Below, piece by piece: positions 24,172-36,129 of a stretch of DNA of 64,000 nucleotides (position 1 is the stretch's first letter; every line of letters begins with the position of its first letter). The position numbers and the translations under genes were made by a program. The stretch covers positions 1 to 64,000 of the forward strand of contig NCSJ02000220.1 of the NCBI GenBank assembly GCA_002812745.2, given 5' to 3'. This stretch comes from Scytalidium lignicola. Taxonomy: Eukaryota > Ascomycota > Leotiomycetes. Under the pieces are notes generated by a model. It had not been told where the DNA came from. It did not search any database and saw nothing but the letters and a program-made list of their open reading frames with translations.

Positions 24172-24545
24172 TGAGCTTATAGTTTATTAATAGCATATAT
24201 GAATTTTAAACCTAAGGTTTATTTAGGTGCTCTTAATATCACTGGAAAAGGCGTTGTAACTTTATGGTAGCATTTTAATCTATTGTAGAAATACTTAATT
24301 AGTCATGTAAGGAAGATAACACATGGAGTCTTACAAAAGCCATTAAATTAACGCGGAAAGATAATGTTTCGACTTCTGATTTAAAAAGTAAAGCAACTAC
24401 TAAAGAGATCACTCGAGTGATATATGACATATTAAAACGGACTTCGAACAAACAGATCTAAAGTCTATCTTTAAATCAAGGAACTACTGTAAGATTCAAC
24501 TATCTTCTGACTATCAAGGTTGAGATTTCCTAGTTATATCTACAG
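24172..24545. other. Spacer between convergent genes
   Basis: AT-rich 3' flanks of the ABC transporter and the dioxygenase. Shared terminator region; no feature seen. Confidence 0.5.
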
Positions 24546-26107
24546 CTAAGCTTTAAACAGCGCCTCACGTCGGGAAATAGACTTTGTATCAAAATATGGT
24601 TTTTCACCCACAGAAGAGACCCTATAAGCTGTCCTCTTACCGAAATAATCGCTTAAAAATGGTTAGTATACTTCAAAACTCTTATAAAAAGTTTGAGACA
24701 ACTGACTTAGTAGCAGTATGGACAACTACACGGCTAAAGCAGAAATATTGTGTTAGTTATATCCTTTGGTGACATAGAATGCTATGGGTCACGCATACTC
24801 ATCCCAGATAGCAACGTCGTCTTGCCCCCATCGATTTCTGACTTGGAGATCATGATTTTCAACAAACAGCTGGTTAACTAGAATAAATTATTAGTTAAAT
24901 CATCTCATTCGTTAGCCAGGAGTGAAAGATTAAACGAACAGTATGCTTTCAAGATTTCATTTTCTCGATTAGTAACACCATTGATCCTACCATCTCTAAG
25001 AGACTGCACTCCAGTGAAGAGACTCTTCCATCTACAATCAGTTAGACAATGCTCCCGGAGGGATTATTGCACTTATTTCTTACCCTGTAACAGGATTTGT
25101 TCGCACGAGAGGGCTGTTCTCAGTAAGATATTGCATCGATTTGACGAGATAGATAGTTATTTATTTATCACAACTTACTGAATTGTTTCGTAAGCATCTG
25201 CATTATCATCCACTATATTCTCCGGATGACCACGCGGGCCTTGCACAAGCTTAAAATTGCCGTCTTTTGCCTGATTGTGGAAGCCAATATTACGATGCGT
25301 GGCTGTAAGACCCTCCACAAATTTCTTCCATACTGGAGAAAGACGGTCATAAGCTTCATATGCTGAAGCCCATATGGTATCACCGCCAACGTCTTCTGGA
25401 GATCCAACAACCTTGAAAACTCCATAGTCGGTTGGGTGTGGCTCGAAGGTAAAGCTTCAACCAATTTAAGTTTCATTCATTTACAATATTTGGAGATAGA
25501 CGTACTCAGAATGCCAACCTGTACTGGCAAGGACCTTAGGGAAGCCATATTTGTCCGCATGCCAGGTGCGACGCTGTGCTGAAGATATAAGAGAAATATC
25601 ATCGTCTTTTGCTCCGTGCTCATCAATAGCATAGCTTTGCTTATAATTGCTTAAAGGATGGCGATATAACTATTGTTACAGGTTAATAAATAAAATCATA
25701 CATGGTTCTGCAAGCACATACCCCCGAGGATTTTGGTTTTCCACTTAGCTCTCCGAGTTGCTGTGCCAGAATCTTTTGATCATGGGTTGTGAGATCCTGC
25801 TTACGGAAAAACACCACACCGCGTTGAGATACTATAAAATATTAAATTAGTACCTATATCACAGGGGCTGATTTTTATTCAAACCTGTAATAGCTAGATC
25901 CCGGATCTTATTATCATCCTTAAGAATTTTACTCAGTTGTACTTTAGGGAACTCCCTCCCAATCACTGATGTTACATCAAAATATTCATATTCATCCAGC
26001 GAGCCTGAGTATTTGAGAGGAATAGGGAAAGAGCTTATATCAATATTTTTATCTGGGGGAGGTTCGGGACTATTAATATTTTCAGTGTCAGCGGAAGGGG
26101 GCGTCAT
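24546..26107 (-). CDS. TauD/TfdA-family 2-oxoglutarate dioxygenase, 368 aa, nine exons
   Basis: Fe(II)/2-oxoglutarate oxygenase of the sulfonate/taurine dioxygenase type, which typically hydroxylates an organic sulfonate or similar acid and releases sulfite and an aldehyde. Exons: 26107-25885, 25831-25722, 25669-25506, 25454-25179, 25113-25084, 25031-24940, 24877-24799, 24733-24707, 24651-24546 (1107 nt, in frame). Metal ligands are visible: H164 and D166 in GWHSD, and H330 in VVVHTAT. R340 or R344 would bind 2-oxoglutarate. Other family blocks are QRGVVFFRKQDL, GGDTIWASAYEAYDRL, HPLVRTNPVTGWKSLF and VGEKPYFD. Two exons are only 27 and 30 nt, and each is needed for a conserved block. Substrate choice (taurine, other sulfonates, sulfate esters) cannot be read. 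It is divergent from a Dal5-type symporter, a plausible uptake partner. Confidence 0.88.
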
Positions 26108-27403
26108 TGTTGTTTATATTGCAACTAAAGAATTGAATCAGTATAATATAATATAAAAAATAACCAGGACTTGCAATGGGCTTCCTTTGAGTTTTTGCAT
26201 TCTTACGACCTAATTATCTCCCCAGTAGTTGTCGCAAGTATGAGGTGCGACAGGACAAATCTTGTCCTAGTGTTGCATGGCATCATCCAGCCCTGTTATT
26301 GTACAACAACCAAGCCACGAGCTCAACCCAGCGCTTCATCAAGTAACAATAGTACGCTATTCCTTGATGGTGGGATATATTTCGTAGTGTTATAGAACAA
26401 ATACTTGTATCGCTCTTCTCCAGCTTATCAGTACCTTACACAGGTTTGTCGTTGTGGTCTAATTCCCTTAGTTCGGCCAAAATATATGAGCTAGGGTCAA
26501 TACAACCGCTGAGTTACAATGGTAATGTGTCCAATATGGCAATAGTCATTTCCTAGCGAATTCAGATAAGACTGACATTGAAGTCATAGGTCGTCAGTGA
26601 AAGTTTATTTATCTACCTTTTGAAAATGATATCCCTACACATTTTAAACATTTGAGATGTACTGTTAAACTGTCCAAAATTGTAACTTATCAAGTACATA
26701 TATAAACCCTTTGTCATATAACCATCTACGGGTGTTTATGTGGACAAACTAGCTAAGCTTTTCGATAAAATCTCGATTCAAAGCTGTTATCCTATGTGAA
26801 GTGTTTAAGCGACATATAGCCATGAGCACATTTATAACCAACTGCTATTCACAGTCTTCATTTGTTGATTTTTGATGAAATCACGTCTTACCCGGTAGAT
26901 CTTAATGGTTGTTACTTCGGATGAAGATGCAACGATTCGTCATAAAGCTGTGGGATTGAGCCATCCTTAATAGTTGATTAATCCAATCAGAGAGCACCAT
27001 CATTGACACTATTCCTAAAGCATGGACTCAAATTCTTTATCACATATAAAGGTCAAACGGGTTGTTTATGCATAGTTTGAAGACTACCGCTGAAGGTCAT
27101 GGTTTTGAGGTATAGACCGAACTCGATAAGAATGTTACCACTCCCAAAGCGTATTTTAGGACCGGTTTTAATATTTTAGTTGCAGTGTATCAGTATGGCA
27201 ATGATAAACACTAATCCTTGGCGACGGTATGATGCTCAATCTCATAAATATCCCACGGAATAACGCAATCTTATTTAGCGCATTAAGAGTTGGACTCATG
27301 GGTACTTGAACGTGTCCCCATCATGGGTGATATCCATTAATTTCGCCAAAGTTCAATTGCAATATATACACTATTATTAAATTTATGTGATACTCTAGAT
27401 ATA
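26108..27403. promoter_or_regulatory. Divergent intergenic region, dioxygenase and Dal5-type transporter
   Basis: About 1.3 kb, AT-rich, no recognisable gene; an open frame at 26171-26395 lacks motifs. Both flanking genes start here, so shared control is possible. No specific operator identified. Confidence 0.45.
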
Positions 27404-29387
27404 ATGTCTGGGAAGGCGTTGAAAGACATTGTGGTGGTGGAAGCTCTTCCAGTAGCTTCTGAAACACTAATACAGCCGAAGAAAGGGAGCTGGATCCAAC
27501 ATTTTTGGGGAACTTCTGAGTTAGATATTAAAGAGAGGAAGTATGTAAGAAAGGTGGATCTGTATCTATTGTAAGTTACTTAAATCATTAATGTCAGATC
27601 GTTTTGTAATCTGACAAACATAGTTCCTATATCATGCTAGGATATTTCATCAAATCTCTGGATCAAACAAATATTAGTAAGTAAGCATAAATGAAATTTT
27701 ATATTAGTTAAAACTAATGTTATTAGGCAATGCTTTTGTTAGTGGTATGAAAGAAGATGCAAGTATATTCCCATGAAACTTAGGTAACTTTATCGCTGAT
27801 ATTCTTACAGTTGGGATTGTATGGCAACGAAAGAAATTACCTAACGACATGGTTCAACATTGGCATCATAATTGGCACAGTTCCGTGCCAAATGATTCAG
27901 TTAAAGTATATCCGACCATCTATCTGGATTCCGTCATGTGAACTTGCTTGGTCCATTCTTGTTATGGCTGAGGCTGGGGCCAAAAACGTTAAGACTGTAT
28001 GTGGAACTTCCATATTGAGATCCTATCAAATTAATTTTATTTAAGCTTTACGCCTTGCGTTTCTTCATAGGCCTTTTCGAATCTTGTTCGTTCCCCGGAT
28101 ACTCGGCATTACTTGGCAGCTGGTATGCTCAGGGCCAGCTTGCAAAGAGAGTTGCACTCTTCGAACAGGCTGGTGCATTGTCTAGCATGTTCAGTGGATA
28201 TCTCCAAGCCGCTTTATACACTGGCCTTGACGGTCGTGGTGGGTTAGCTGGCTGGAAATGGTTGTTTATTTTTGATGCCATCATCTCTATCCCAATTGCC
28301 TTGTGGGGATTTTGGGCGATTCCGGATTTACCACATAATACTAAAGCATTCTACTTTTCTCAAGAGGTGAGAACATGAAATATAAAATATATTACATTCT
28401 AACTGATGCATACAGGAACGGGATTATGGAGTACAAAGAATGGCTAGGATCGGTCGTGCAGGTCCCAAGAAGTTGACATTAAAAATGATTAAAAGGATCT
28501 ATACCAGTTGGCATATCTGGGCATTCATCTTTCCATACCTGTAAGTGCGACTTAAGTTCCATTGCATGTTAAACTAACGTGATTACATCAGGATGGTAGC
28601 AAATGCAGGTCTTGGCCCCCAATTCTTTAATCTTTGGCTCAAGGCAGAAAAGTACAGCGTGGTTCTAGTCAACACAATCCCAACAGCTGGAAGCGCTCTT
28701 CAGGTCATATTTGCTTTGGCATTCGGCACTATAGCTGATGTCACAGGACAGCGTATGCATACAGCCAACGCTGCTTCTGTCCTCACTATGGCGACGAATA
28801 TCATGCTGGCAATCTGGTATATCCCAAAGGCTGCTCTCTGGTTTGCTTTCTTTGTCTCCTTTGCTGGAAACGCCGTTCAGCCTGTGATTATAGTACGTGT
28901 CAAACATTTCTAACACTAATGACCCGGAAAGAACAAAACTAACTGGCTTTATTAGGCCTGGGGACATGAAATAACTCAGCATGATGCAGAGTTGCGACAA
29001 CTGCTAGTAGCCACAGGAAATATATTTACCTACACATTTAGTGCATGGTTACCAGGTTAGTAAAACATTATTTTATTTTAAGGAATTTCTTTCGGATCTT
29101 AATATTAATGTTATGTAGTGGTTCTATTCCCAACTTATGATGCACCACATTATAAATATGCCTACCAAATGTTAATCATGTTTGGAGGTCTTTCTATTGT
29201 TGGAACATATCTATTAGACTATCTTTATAAGCGTGAACTGTGAGTTTCCAATATATAACACCTTCTTAAATATGTAGTAGTAGCTGACGGGCCTAGGGCG
29301 ACTGCAAAAACTAGAGTCACAGAATCGGGACATGTGGTTGTGGACCGCAGTGAAGAAGAATCAGATGAAGCTGGTACTTTACCATAA
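27404..29387 (+). CDS. MFS anion:cation symporter (Dal5/allantoate-permease type), 498 aa
   Basis: Plasma-membrane uptake carrier of the family that imports allantoate, nicotinate, pantothenate, cysteine or sulfonates. Ten exons: 27404-27570, 27624-27676, 27727-27758, 27811-27996, 28046-28366, 28416-28540, 28592-28892, 28956-29055, 29119-29239, 29297-29387 (1497 nt, in frame). Family blocks: LGYFIKSLDQTNIS (TM1 end), GLYGNERNYLTTWFNIG, LRFFIGLFESCSFPGY, GLAGWKWLFIFDAI and the late WGHEITQHDAELR. The intron 27759-27810 begins with GC (GCAAGT) and not GT; only this splice keeps the frame and the conserved block. The neighbours are a divergent TauD-like dioxygenase and a decayed paralogue immediately downstream. 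The substrate is not readable. Confidence 0.87.
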
Positions 29388-29511
29388 GATGAATTGTATA
29401 TACAAGAAATATTCTTCCTTTTGGGTGATAAGATACGCGATAAACCTGTGTAAAGTATATTTGGACGCTTATTATTAATTAAGTTATCAACCCACAAATT
29501 CAATTTTTAAG

Positions 29512-31131
29512 CATCGAAGAAAACTGATCTTGCTGAAATTGCCCTTGTTAGGAAATTTGAGATGAAAATTATGCCAGCCTTGTGGGCAATGTACTTCCTC
29601 AATTATGTGAGATTCATTCAGCATCCCCCTTCTTTTGTCTAATCGCCACCTACAGACCGTATTTTGCTAATCAATTTGATGCGTACAGTTAGATAAAGGA
29701 GGGATAGCTTTAGCACGTCTGAAAGGTCTCAAAAGGATTTAAATCTTCATGGATAGTAGTACAATGTTTGTATATCCATCCTATTTGTTGGGTAAGTTGA
29801 TGTCTGAAAAGAAAATCGACAAAATTTAGGATCATTATTCACCATATGATCTAGGTATCTAACAATGCAATTCCCACCCAATATATTAATGGCCTCCNAA
29901 AAAGCTCCATCCATCGATATACATGGTCGCATGTATGATACTGTTGGCAACCTGCTTCGCCTGTACAACCCTCGCAAAGAACTACACAAGCCTTCTGCTT
30001 CTTCAATTCTTCCTTGGTGTTGCCGAAGCACCATTTCATCCCAGTGCACTATATCTTCTCTCGATATTTTATACCAGGAAGGAGATTGCTGCTCGTCTTG
30101 CGATTCTGTACATAACGAATATTATGTCTACTGCTTTTTCTGGACTCATCGTGGCTGTTACATTTTCGACTCTTGACTGTGTCCATGGAATTCAGGGCTG
30201 GAAATGGTATGTAAACAAATCCCATTATTCTATGCTATTCATGATCCTATTTCTGACTAAAACAATTCTAGGCTCTTCATTATTGAAGGAGTAGTCACGT
30301 TTGGAGTTGCAATCATCTGTCTCGAAGTTCTCCCGGATCAACCCCTAACCACACGCTGGCTACCAGGGACTGAGCGTACCATGGCAGAGGATAGAACAGA
30401 CTGCGACACAATGGGTCTTGGACAAAGCAAAGGTGTCCTGGCGGGGTTTAAACAGGCATTCAGTGATCCACGACTTTATATATTCGCACTTATACAAGAT
30501 TTCCATCTCTCCGGTTGTGGGTTCAACAACTTCTTTCCAACTGTGGTGGGAATTCTAGTAAGTTTATCAAGGAAAACACCTCCAAAAATGATGAACTCTC
30601 CATATTGATTCTTTTTACAAGGGATTTGACAGGAAAATCACCCTTGTTATTACCTGTCCGCCATTCATCTTCGCGGCAATCACAGGACCACTCATGGATT
30701 TAAGCTCCGGAAAATTAAATGAGCGAACATGGCCATCACCGGAGGCATGCTAGTTGCATTCATCGGATTTGTAATTGCTGCATCCACATTGAAAGTAGGC
30801 CCTCGTTACCTCGCCTGTTTCTTATTTACCGCTGGTGCATATTCAGTCACTCCTGCATCCCGGGCTGGATCAGCGTGACGCAAGGACAAACCAGTGAAAA
30901 AAGGCTTTGGCTCTTGGGTTTGTGAATATACCTGGGAACGCTTCCTATATCTATACACCGTATTTCTATCCGGCGTTTGATGGTCCAAGATATATCAATG
31001 CTATGAGTATCAATGCTGGCTTCGCCGTTGGGACTATTTTGTTCGCTTGGGTTATGAAGATGTGGTTAGTGTCTATTAATAAGAATATTAGGCAAAGTCC
31101 TGATGGGAATCAGCTTAGATATGCTTATTAA
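29512..31131 (+). pseudogene. Dal5-type MFS transporter, decayed paralogue
   Basis: Blocks of the same symporter family follow in order but in changing frames: ALWAMYFLNY, LDKGGIALARLKGL, LTMQFPPNILMAS, LLLLQFFLGVAEAPFHP, LPDQPLTTRWL, ACFLFTAGAYSV and NASYIYTPYFYPAFDGPRY. Frame breaks occur near 29735 (A run), 29898 (ambiguous base plus A run), near 30732, near 30857 and 30897-30902 (A run). Several of these lie in homopolymers and could be reading errors. Two adjacent in-frame TAG codons just before YNVCISILFV (about 29753-29758) are not explained that way. The 5' exon is uncertain: a tiny exon at 29389-29395 directly after the previous stop would splice in frame, but I do not trust it. It is in tandem with the intact copy, so it probably arose by duplication. 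Confidence 0.8.
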
Positions 31132-31598
31132 TGAGGTAGTATTTTGAAGTATGGCTAATTTAAGATGATATACTTTGAGCATCTAGATGCTTAGGTCTTG
31201 TGTTAGATGTATAACTATGTTTCTCGGGTGAGAAGAGTTACTAGAACTACAGACAATATATACAGCTACTTCTCTGAAGCAATTTAAATTAAGTATAATA
31301 GCTGTATGTCATCTAAATAATTAAGAGTATCAATATCTTAGATTCTCTTTTACTCACATTAGAATCATCAATGGCTATTCTTTAACGCCTTATAAAGTTG
31401 TATGATCTGTAATTACCATCGTTATCAAACATAACGTCACACAAATCTCTGACGCATAAATGAGAGAGTAAAATCGTTCTTAGACCCAAGTTCTTATTTT
31501 ATCACGGTTTTCATATCAAAAGGGTGCATATTGACAAAGATAAAGCCAGAAGTCATAATATTCGCTCATATACCGTTTTCTAACAAAATCAACCATAT
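31132..31598. other. Spacer between convergent transporter genes
   Basis: AT-rich 3' flanking sequence. No feature recognised. Confidence 0.5.
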
Positions 31599-33484
31599 TT
31601 AAAGGAGATACCTGAAATTCCTGTTCTGCTTGTCTGTCAGATCCATGAATTCATAGTTCGGTGGCAGATTCTGAGGTTCCTCTTTGTCCCTCCTCTTGTT
31701 ATCCCACAGGTAAAGCAGATCTAGAGCTATCGTCACAAGAATCGCAACGGAGAGCGTGGCGACAATAGTGGTTTTGGCTGGGATGTAGTGTGGTGCGTCT
31801 TTGTCTTGAAATGTCTCAGGCCCGATGATGTTGCCGACGCAGAAAGACATTAGGACAATTGCGTTCATTGTGATTTTCTTGGTGTGACCACCGACTGGAT
31901 GAAGTTTGTCAGAATAACTGATCCTGAATAAGAGAAAGAGAGGGGCTTATCACTTACAATTTGAGGTAATCCAACTGTAGAGAAGAGGTAAAGCTAGAGC
32001 GATTGTCAGACGAACAGTGTTTTCATATTTATCAAGGGAACTTACTGGAGCCCACTGTGTTGATGAGAAATGTCCCAGTCAAGAGCCCGCCTTTGGAATC
32101 AGCTGGCAACCATGCCATGAGGGCGCCACCGATCAGAGTTGGGATGATCAACATGATGATTGTGATGCCTCGCGCATTGAATCTACCAGCCAAGTAGGCG
32201 CCTGCCCAGACTGAGACCAGTGCCACTCCACAGCCGGGAAGGTTGAGCAGGAGTGACTGATATTCATCATATCCGAAGCTAACAGAGAATTAGCAAAAGA
32301 GTGTTTGGTTTTGATGCATTGTCAGGGGGGAATACTTCTCAATGATGATGCTCGAAAAGGAGCTGACGGCGCCATTAGGAACATTGGTGAGGATCACAAC
32401 GAGACTCAGAAGCCACGTTCTTATATCAAGCATCACCTCCACGAATTGCGACCATTTGAACCGTTTGTTCTCGATACCGGTTTGGTTCTCACGAACCCGT
32501 TCAAGGATATGCATCTTTTCCTCGGGCGTGAGACGGCTTTTAAACGGGCTATCAGGGAGGAAAAAGAAAGTAAGAACACCGACGACAATAGTGAGTAAAC
32601 CAAATATAAGAAACAGGGCCTGCCATGACTTGAATGATAATGTGGGATCGGAGGCCGTCCAGTGTCCAAAGCCGAATGCAACTAAGGAGGACACAATGGG
32701 GCCCACTGAGCTTCCTTGATACCACCAACCCATCCTCATGACCTGCTCGTTCCTTTTATACCACATAGATGTGAGGATAATCAAGCTGGATAGAATTAAC
32801 TTTAGACTAGGGAAGCCTTTACTTTTGGTAAGTATCCTACCTTGGTGCAGTCACGGATTCGAAAACTCCGAGGAGGACACGAAGTGCTACCAATGATGCG
32901 TAATTATGGCATACACAATTCATAGTGAGTACTATACCCCAGCAGACGACTATATCACATATCAATTGCTGATTAGATAAACTTTACTTTCAAATAAGGG
33001 CATCAAGCTTGCTGTTCAACGTACCATTAATGCCCAACCACTTTGCAGTAGGGAATCTTTGAAGGAGAAGCGACTGGATAGGCTCACAGACCAAGAAAGA
33101 GACGTAGAAAGCGATAGCAAGGTTGGAAAATCCATTTGCAGGCATATTAGTATCCTCAATGATACCCATAATCCCAGAGTACGACACTAGCATGAGATAT
33201 TAGCATAGTTTCGAGGATAAACATTGTATTGTAGGCGAACTAAGTGTTTTATCTGTGTATTGCAGATAGTAGCAAGCAAACATCAATGGCATTAACATCC
33301 AATCAACCTTGCGCATGAGCTTCTTGTCGTCAATATTCACCACTTGCCCAACATCAAGATTGTTGCTCAAGAAGACAAGCGCCTCGTCGACATCTTTGGC
33401 AGTAACGATGGCCTTTGTGTCATCGCCATGGCTTTGGATAGTGGCGAGTTGGTTCAACTGAATTTCGGGATCCTTGGCACTCAT
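31599..33484 (-). CDS. MFS anion:cation symporter (Dal5 type), 509 aa
   Basis: Membrane uptake carrier. Seven exons: 33484-33241, 33186-33025, 32949-32841, 32785-32336, 32278-32046, 31993-31958, 31894-31599 (1530 nt, in frame). A hydrophilic N terminus of about 60 residues leads to TM1 (PLMFACYYLQYTDKTL). Then come GIIEDTNMPANGFSNLAI, LRVLLGVFESVTAPSLI, WYKRNEQVMRMGWWYQG, FLPDSPFKSRLTPEEK, FGYDEYQSLLLNLPGCG and SNFGGHTKKITMNAI, all standard for the allantoate-permease branch. Introns are 52-75 nt. This is a different subgroup from the transporter at 27404 (TM1 differs), not a recent duplicate. It is divergent from an FAD amine oxidase with about 1.1 kb between the starts. A cluster of GATA cores lies in that spacer, which fits nitrogen control. 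Confidence 0.88.
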
Positions 33485-34573
33485 GTTGGAAAGAGTAGCT
33501 TGTGCTGTAGGGCAGAATCATGCATAGGACATATAGATGTTACCCATACCTTTCTTCTCAACCCTCATCTCTTATATCGGGTTCATATAACCCGTCGGCG
33601 GGGGTGACTAAGTAGTAGGAGGGCTTATCATCTTCGACAAGATAGGGGGTGATAAGGATAGTAAGGACAAGAGTGGCGTGAGTGGCTCGCGTGGCAGTGT
33701 GGGGAAACACGGTTGACGGGTAAAGGGGTCTGTGCAAGGCGTACAAGCTCAACCATTGGCGGGATGTACGGGGCCTTAAAATGTAACGTTAATGCCTAAG
33801 GTTTGGATGACTTTAATCAACCAAACAGATAATATTCACTGCTACATATCGTCTTCCCCATTCTTAAACTTGCGTCGCCCAAAACACGTCGGGCAACGCA
33901 ATAATGAGGCTAGGTTGGCACGTGCTTTCACTAGTCTTATCTCAACGCCGTAAAGGGCAGTTCGATGGGTCTCATTGAGATAGATCTCCAACCGTCTTTG
34001 CCGCTTCTAATCACCAACCACTCTTAACTCCCCAACAGCCGACTACCTCTATCTTGGCTCTTATCAATATTGACAAGAGCAGCACAAGCATAACGGCTCG
34101 GTTGGAGCTTCCTACGAGGGCAGGTCCTTCCGACACTCGAGAGCTAAGTTGGAATCATTTTCTATTCTCTGTAAGAACCAATCAACTGCCGGGTAGATGA
34201 TAGATTATGTCCCCAAATCATCAAGTAACTATGTCAATATTATCGATTAGGCGTTAGACCTATCTTAATCGCCTCTAGAAGATCATTGGTGACTTAGCCA
34301 GCTTAAACTCTTGATGGGCCTCAACGGTTCATGCAGTTTTAGGCTCAGTCGCCCCATAGGAATCCACATTCCTACTAGTTGCCTGAACACAACGTATTTT
34401 CGAGAGACTGCTAATGACAGAAATTCAAGAATTAGAGTTTGTTGTGTCCCACGATCTTCTTCCGTGATACAAATACTAATTCAAACCCCCACAGACAACA
34501 CTTCTATGTACCACGATTGACTGATGCTACTTACATCTTCTCATCACTAACGCTTGAATAAAATATAATTACC
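33485..34573. promoter_or_regulatory. Divergent promoter region, symporter and amine oxidase
   Basis: Contains no gene. Holds the GATA cluster at 33624-33660 and further isolated CTTATC/GATAAG cores (for example near 33936 and 34057). The pairing of a permease with an amine oxidase across one promoter region suggests co-control. Confidence 0.5.
33624..33660. promoter_or_regulatory. Cluster of four GATA-factor core sites
   Basis: CTTATC at 33624, GATA at 33641, GATAAG at 33651 and GATA at 33657 lie within 37 bp, 140 bp upstream of the symporter start. AreA/NIT2-type nitrogen activators and siderophore-type GATA repressors bind clustered HGATAR sites. The function here is inferred. Confidence 0.45.
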
Positions 34574-36129
34574 ATGACCACATTTCCAGCCAACGAAGTG
34601 AGCGTGGCAATCATAGGAGCCGGAATATCTGGTCTAAGATGTGCTGATATACTACTCCGTAGTGGAGTGAAAGTGAAGATATATGAAGCCCGAAACCGCA
34701 TCGGTGGACGAGTTCACCATATCCCTTTTGGTGGCCATCTCGTAGATTTGGGCGCCAACTGGATCCACAGTCCTAATGGAAGCCCAATTAAGAAACTAGC
34801 GGAACATGTCAAAGCAGTTACCTTCCCACGTCCAAAGAACCAGGCAATTGTTGGCTCGGATGGGAAGAGAAAATCCGATGCTGTGGCTATCTGGATGCAT
34901 GAGAAGCGGTTGGAGGTGATTGAAAAAGCTTCTAAATACAGCTCTGAGTGTTCTCAGGAGATTGACGCAAACGCGAGCCTCATGGACTTTTTCAAGGACG
35001 AAATTAGCAAGGAGCTCAGCAATAAGCCAGAGATACTCCAGGATATGCTTAATGAAGCACAACGTTGGGGTCAGATGGTTGGCGAGCCCGTTGATCAGCA
35101 AAGTCTGAAGTTTCTGTGCATTGAGGAAGGACCTGGAGGCACGGATTTGTTTGTGGCTAGTTCATATCAAGACATCCTTGCTTTGATTAGCAAACTGGTT
35201 CTCGAAAAGAATGCTGTAAAACTCGGTGCCGAAGTTAAACAAATCATCTCAGAGACAACGTCTAAAGGTCGTTCTATTGCTATCAAGACAGTAGATGGCA
35301 CCCGAGATACATTTGATGAAGTAGTGGTGACTTGCCCCTTGGGATGGCTAAAACAAAATAAAGAAAGTGCCTTTTCGCCAGCTCTACCACCAAGACTGTC
35401 TCAAGCGATTGACAACATCAAGTAAGGTTAAATCCAAGTCAAAACTAAAAGCCTATACTTATTTTCCACAGCTACGGCCGTCTCGAAAAGATTTATGTTT
35501 CATTTCCCGCTGCATTCTGGCTCGATAGTTCAGAAAGCAACAACAAACCTCCATGCTTCACGCATTTCCACGACCCATCTTACGTCTCACACCCCTCGAC
35601 CATACCCAGTAACCTCATCGCCATCTCTCTCGCCCATCTCCCTAGAGCCGCAACCCAACCTACTCTCCTCTTCTATATGCACGGGCCTTGCACAACACGC
35701 CTCCTCTCATCCGTTAAGAATCACTCTCCACACTCCGATGCCTATAACACCATTCTCGAGGAATTCATCCACCCTTATTACTCTCGCATGCCGGGTTACT
35801 CTCCCAATAATCCCTCCTGCAAGCCCATCTCTTACCGCTGCACGATGTGGCAGTTCGATCGTTTCGCTGGGTGTGGGTCGTACAGCCATTTCCAGAAGGG
35901 TGTCGAGAATGCGGCCGAGGATGTCGAAGTCATTCGTGAAGCAGGTGGGATGGGTGATACTCGTGGTGTGTGGCTGGCAGGTGAGCATACGGCGCCATTT
36001 GGCTCGATGGCGACGACGACGGGGGCATACATTAGTGGGGAGAGAGTGGCAGAGAGGATCTGTAGGAAGAGGGGGGTGGTGGTGGTGAAGGAGGTGAGTG
36101 AAAGTGTAGGGGTAACTTCAAGATTGTAA
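34574..36129 (+). CDS. FAD-dependent amine oxidase (polyamine/monoamine oxidase family), 501 aa
   Basis: Flavoenzyme that oxidises an amine to an aldehyde or imine with release of H2O2; many fungal members act on polyamines. Exons 34574-35421 and 35472-36129 (1506 nt, in frame). The Rossmann dinucleotide loop is GAGISG at residues 15-20, followed by YEARNRIGGRVH (the RxGGR FAD motif) and DLGANWIHSP. The C terminus has the second FAD-binding block WLAGEHTAPFGSMATTTGAY. No signal peptide or peroxisomal C-terminal tripeptide is evident (it ends SRL, which is close to the PTS1 consensus and could be functional). The second exon is clearly richer in C than the first. It is divergent from a Dal5-type symporter. 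Confidence 0.9.
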
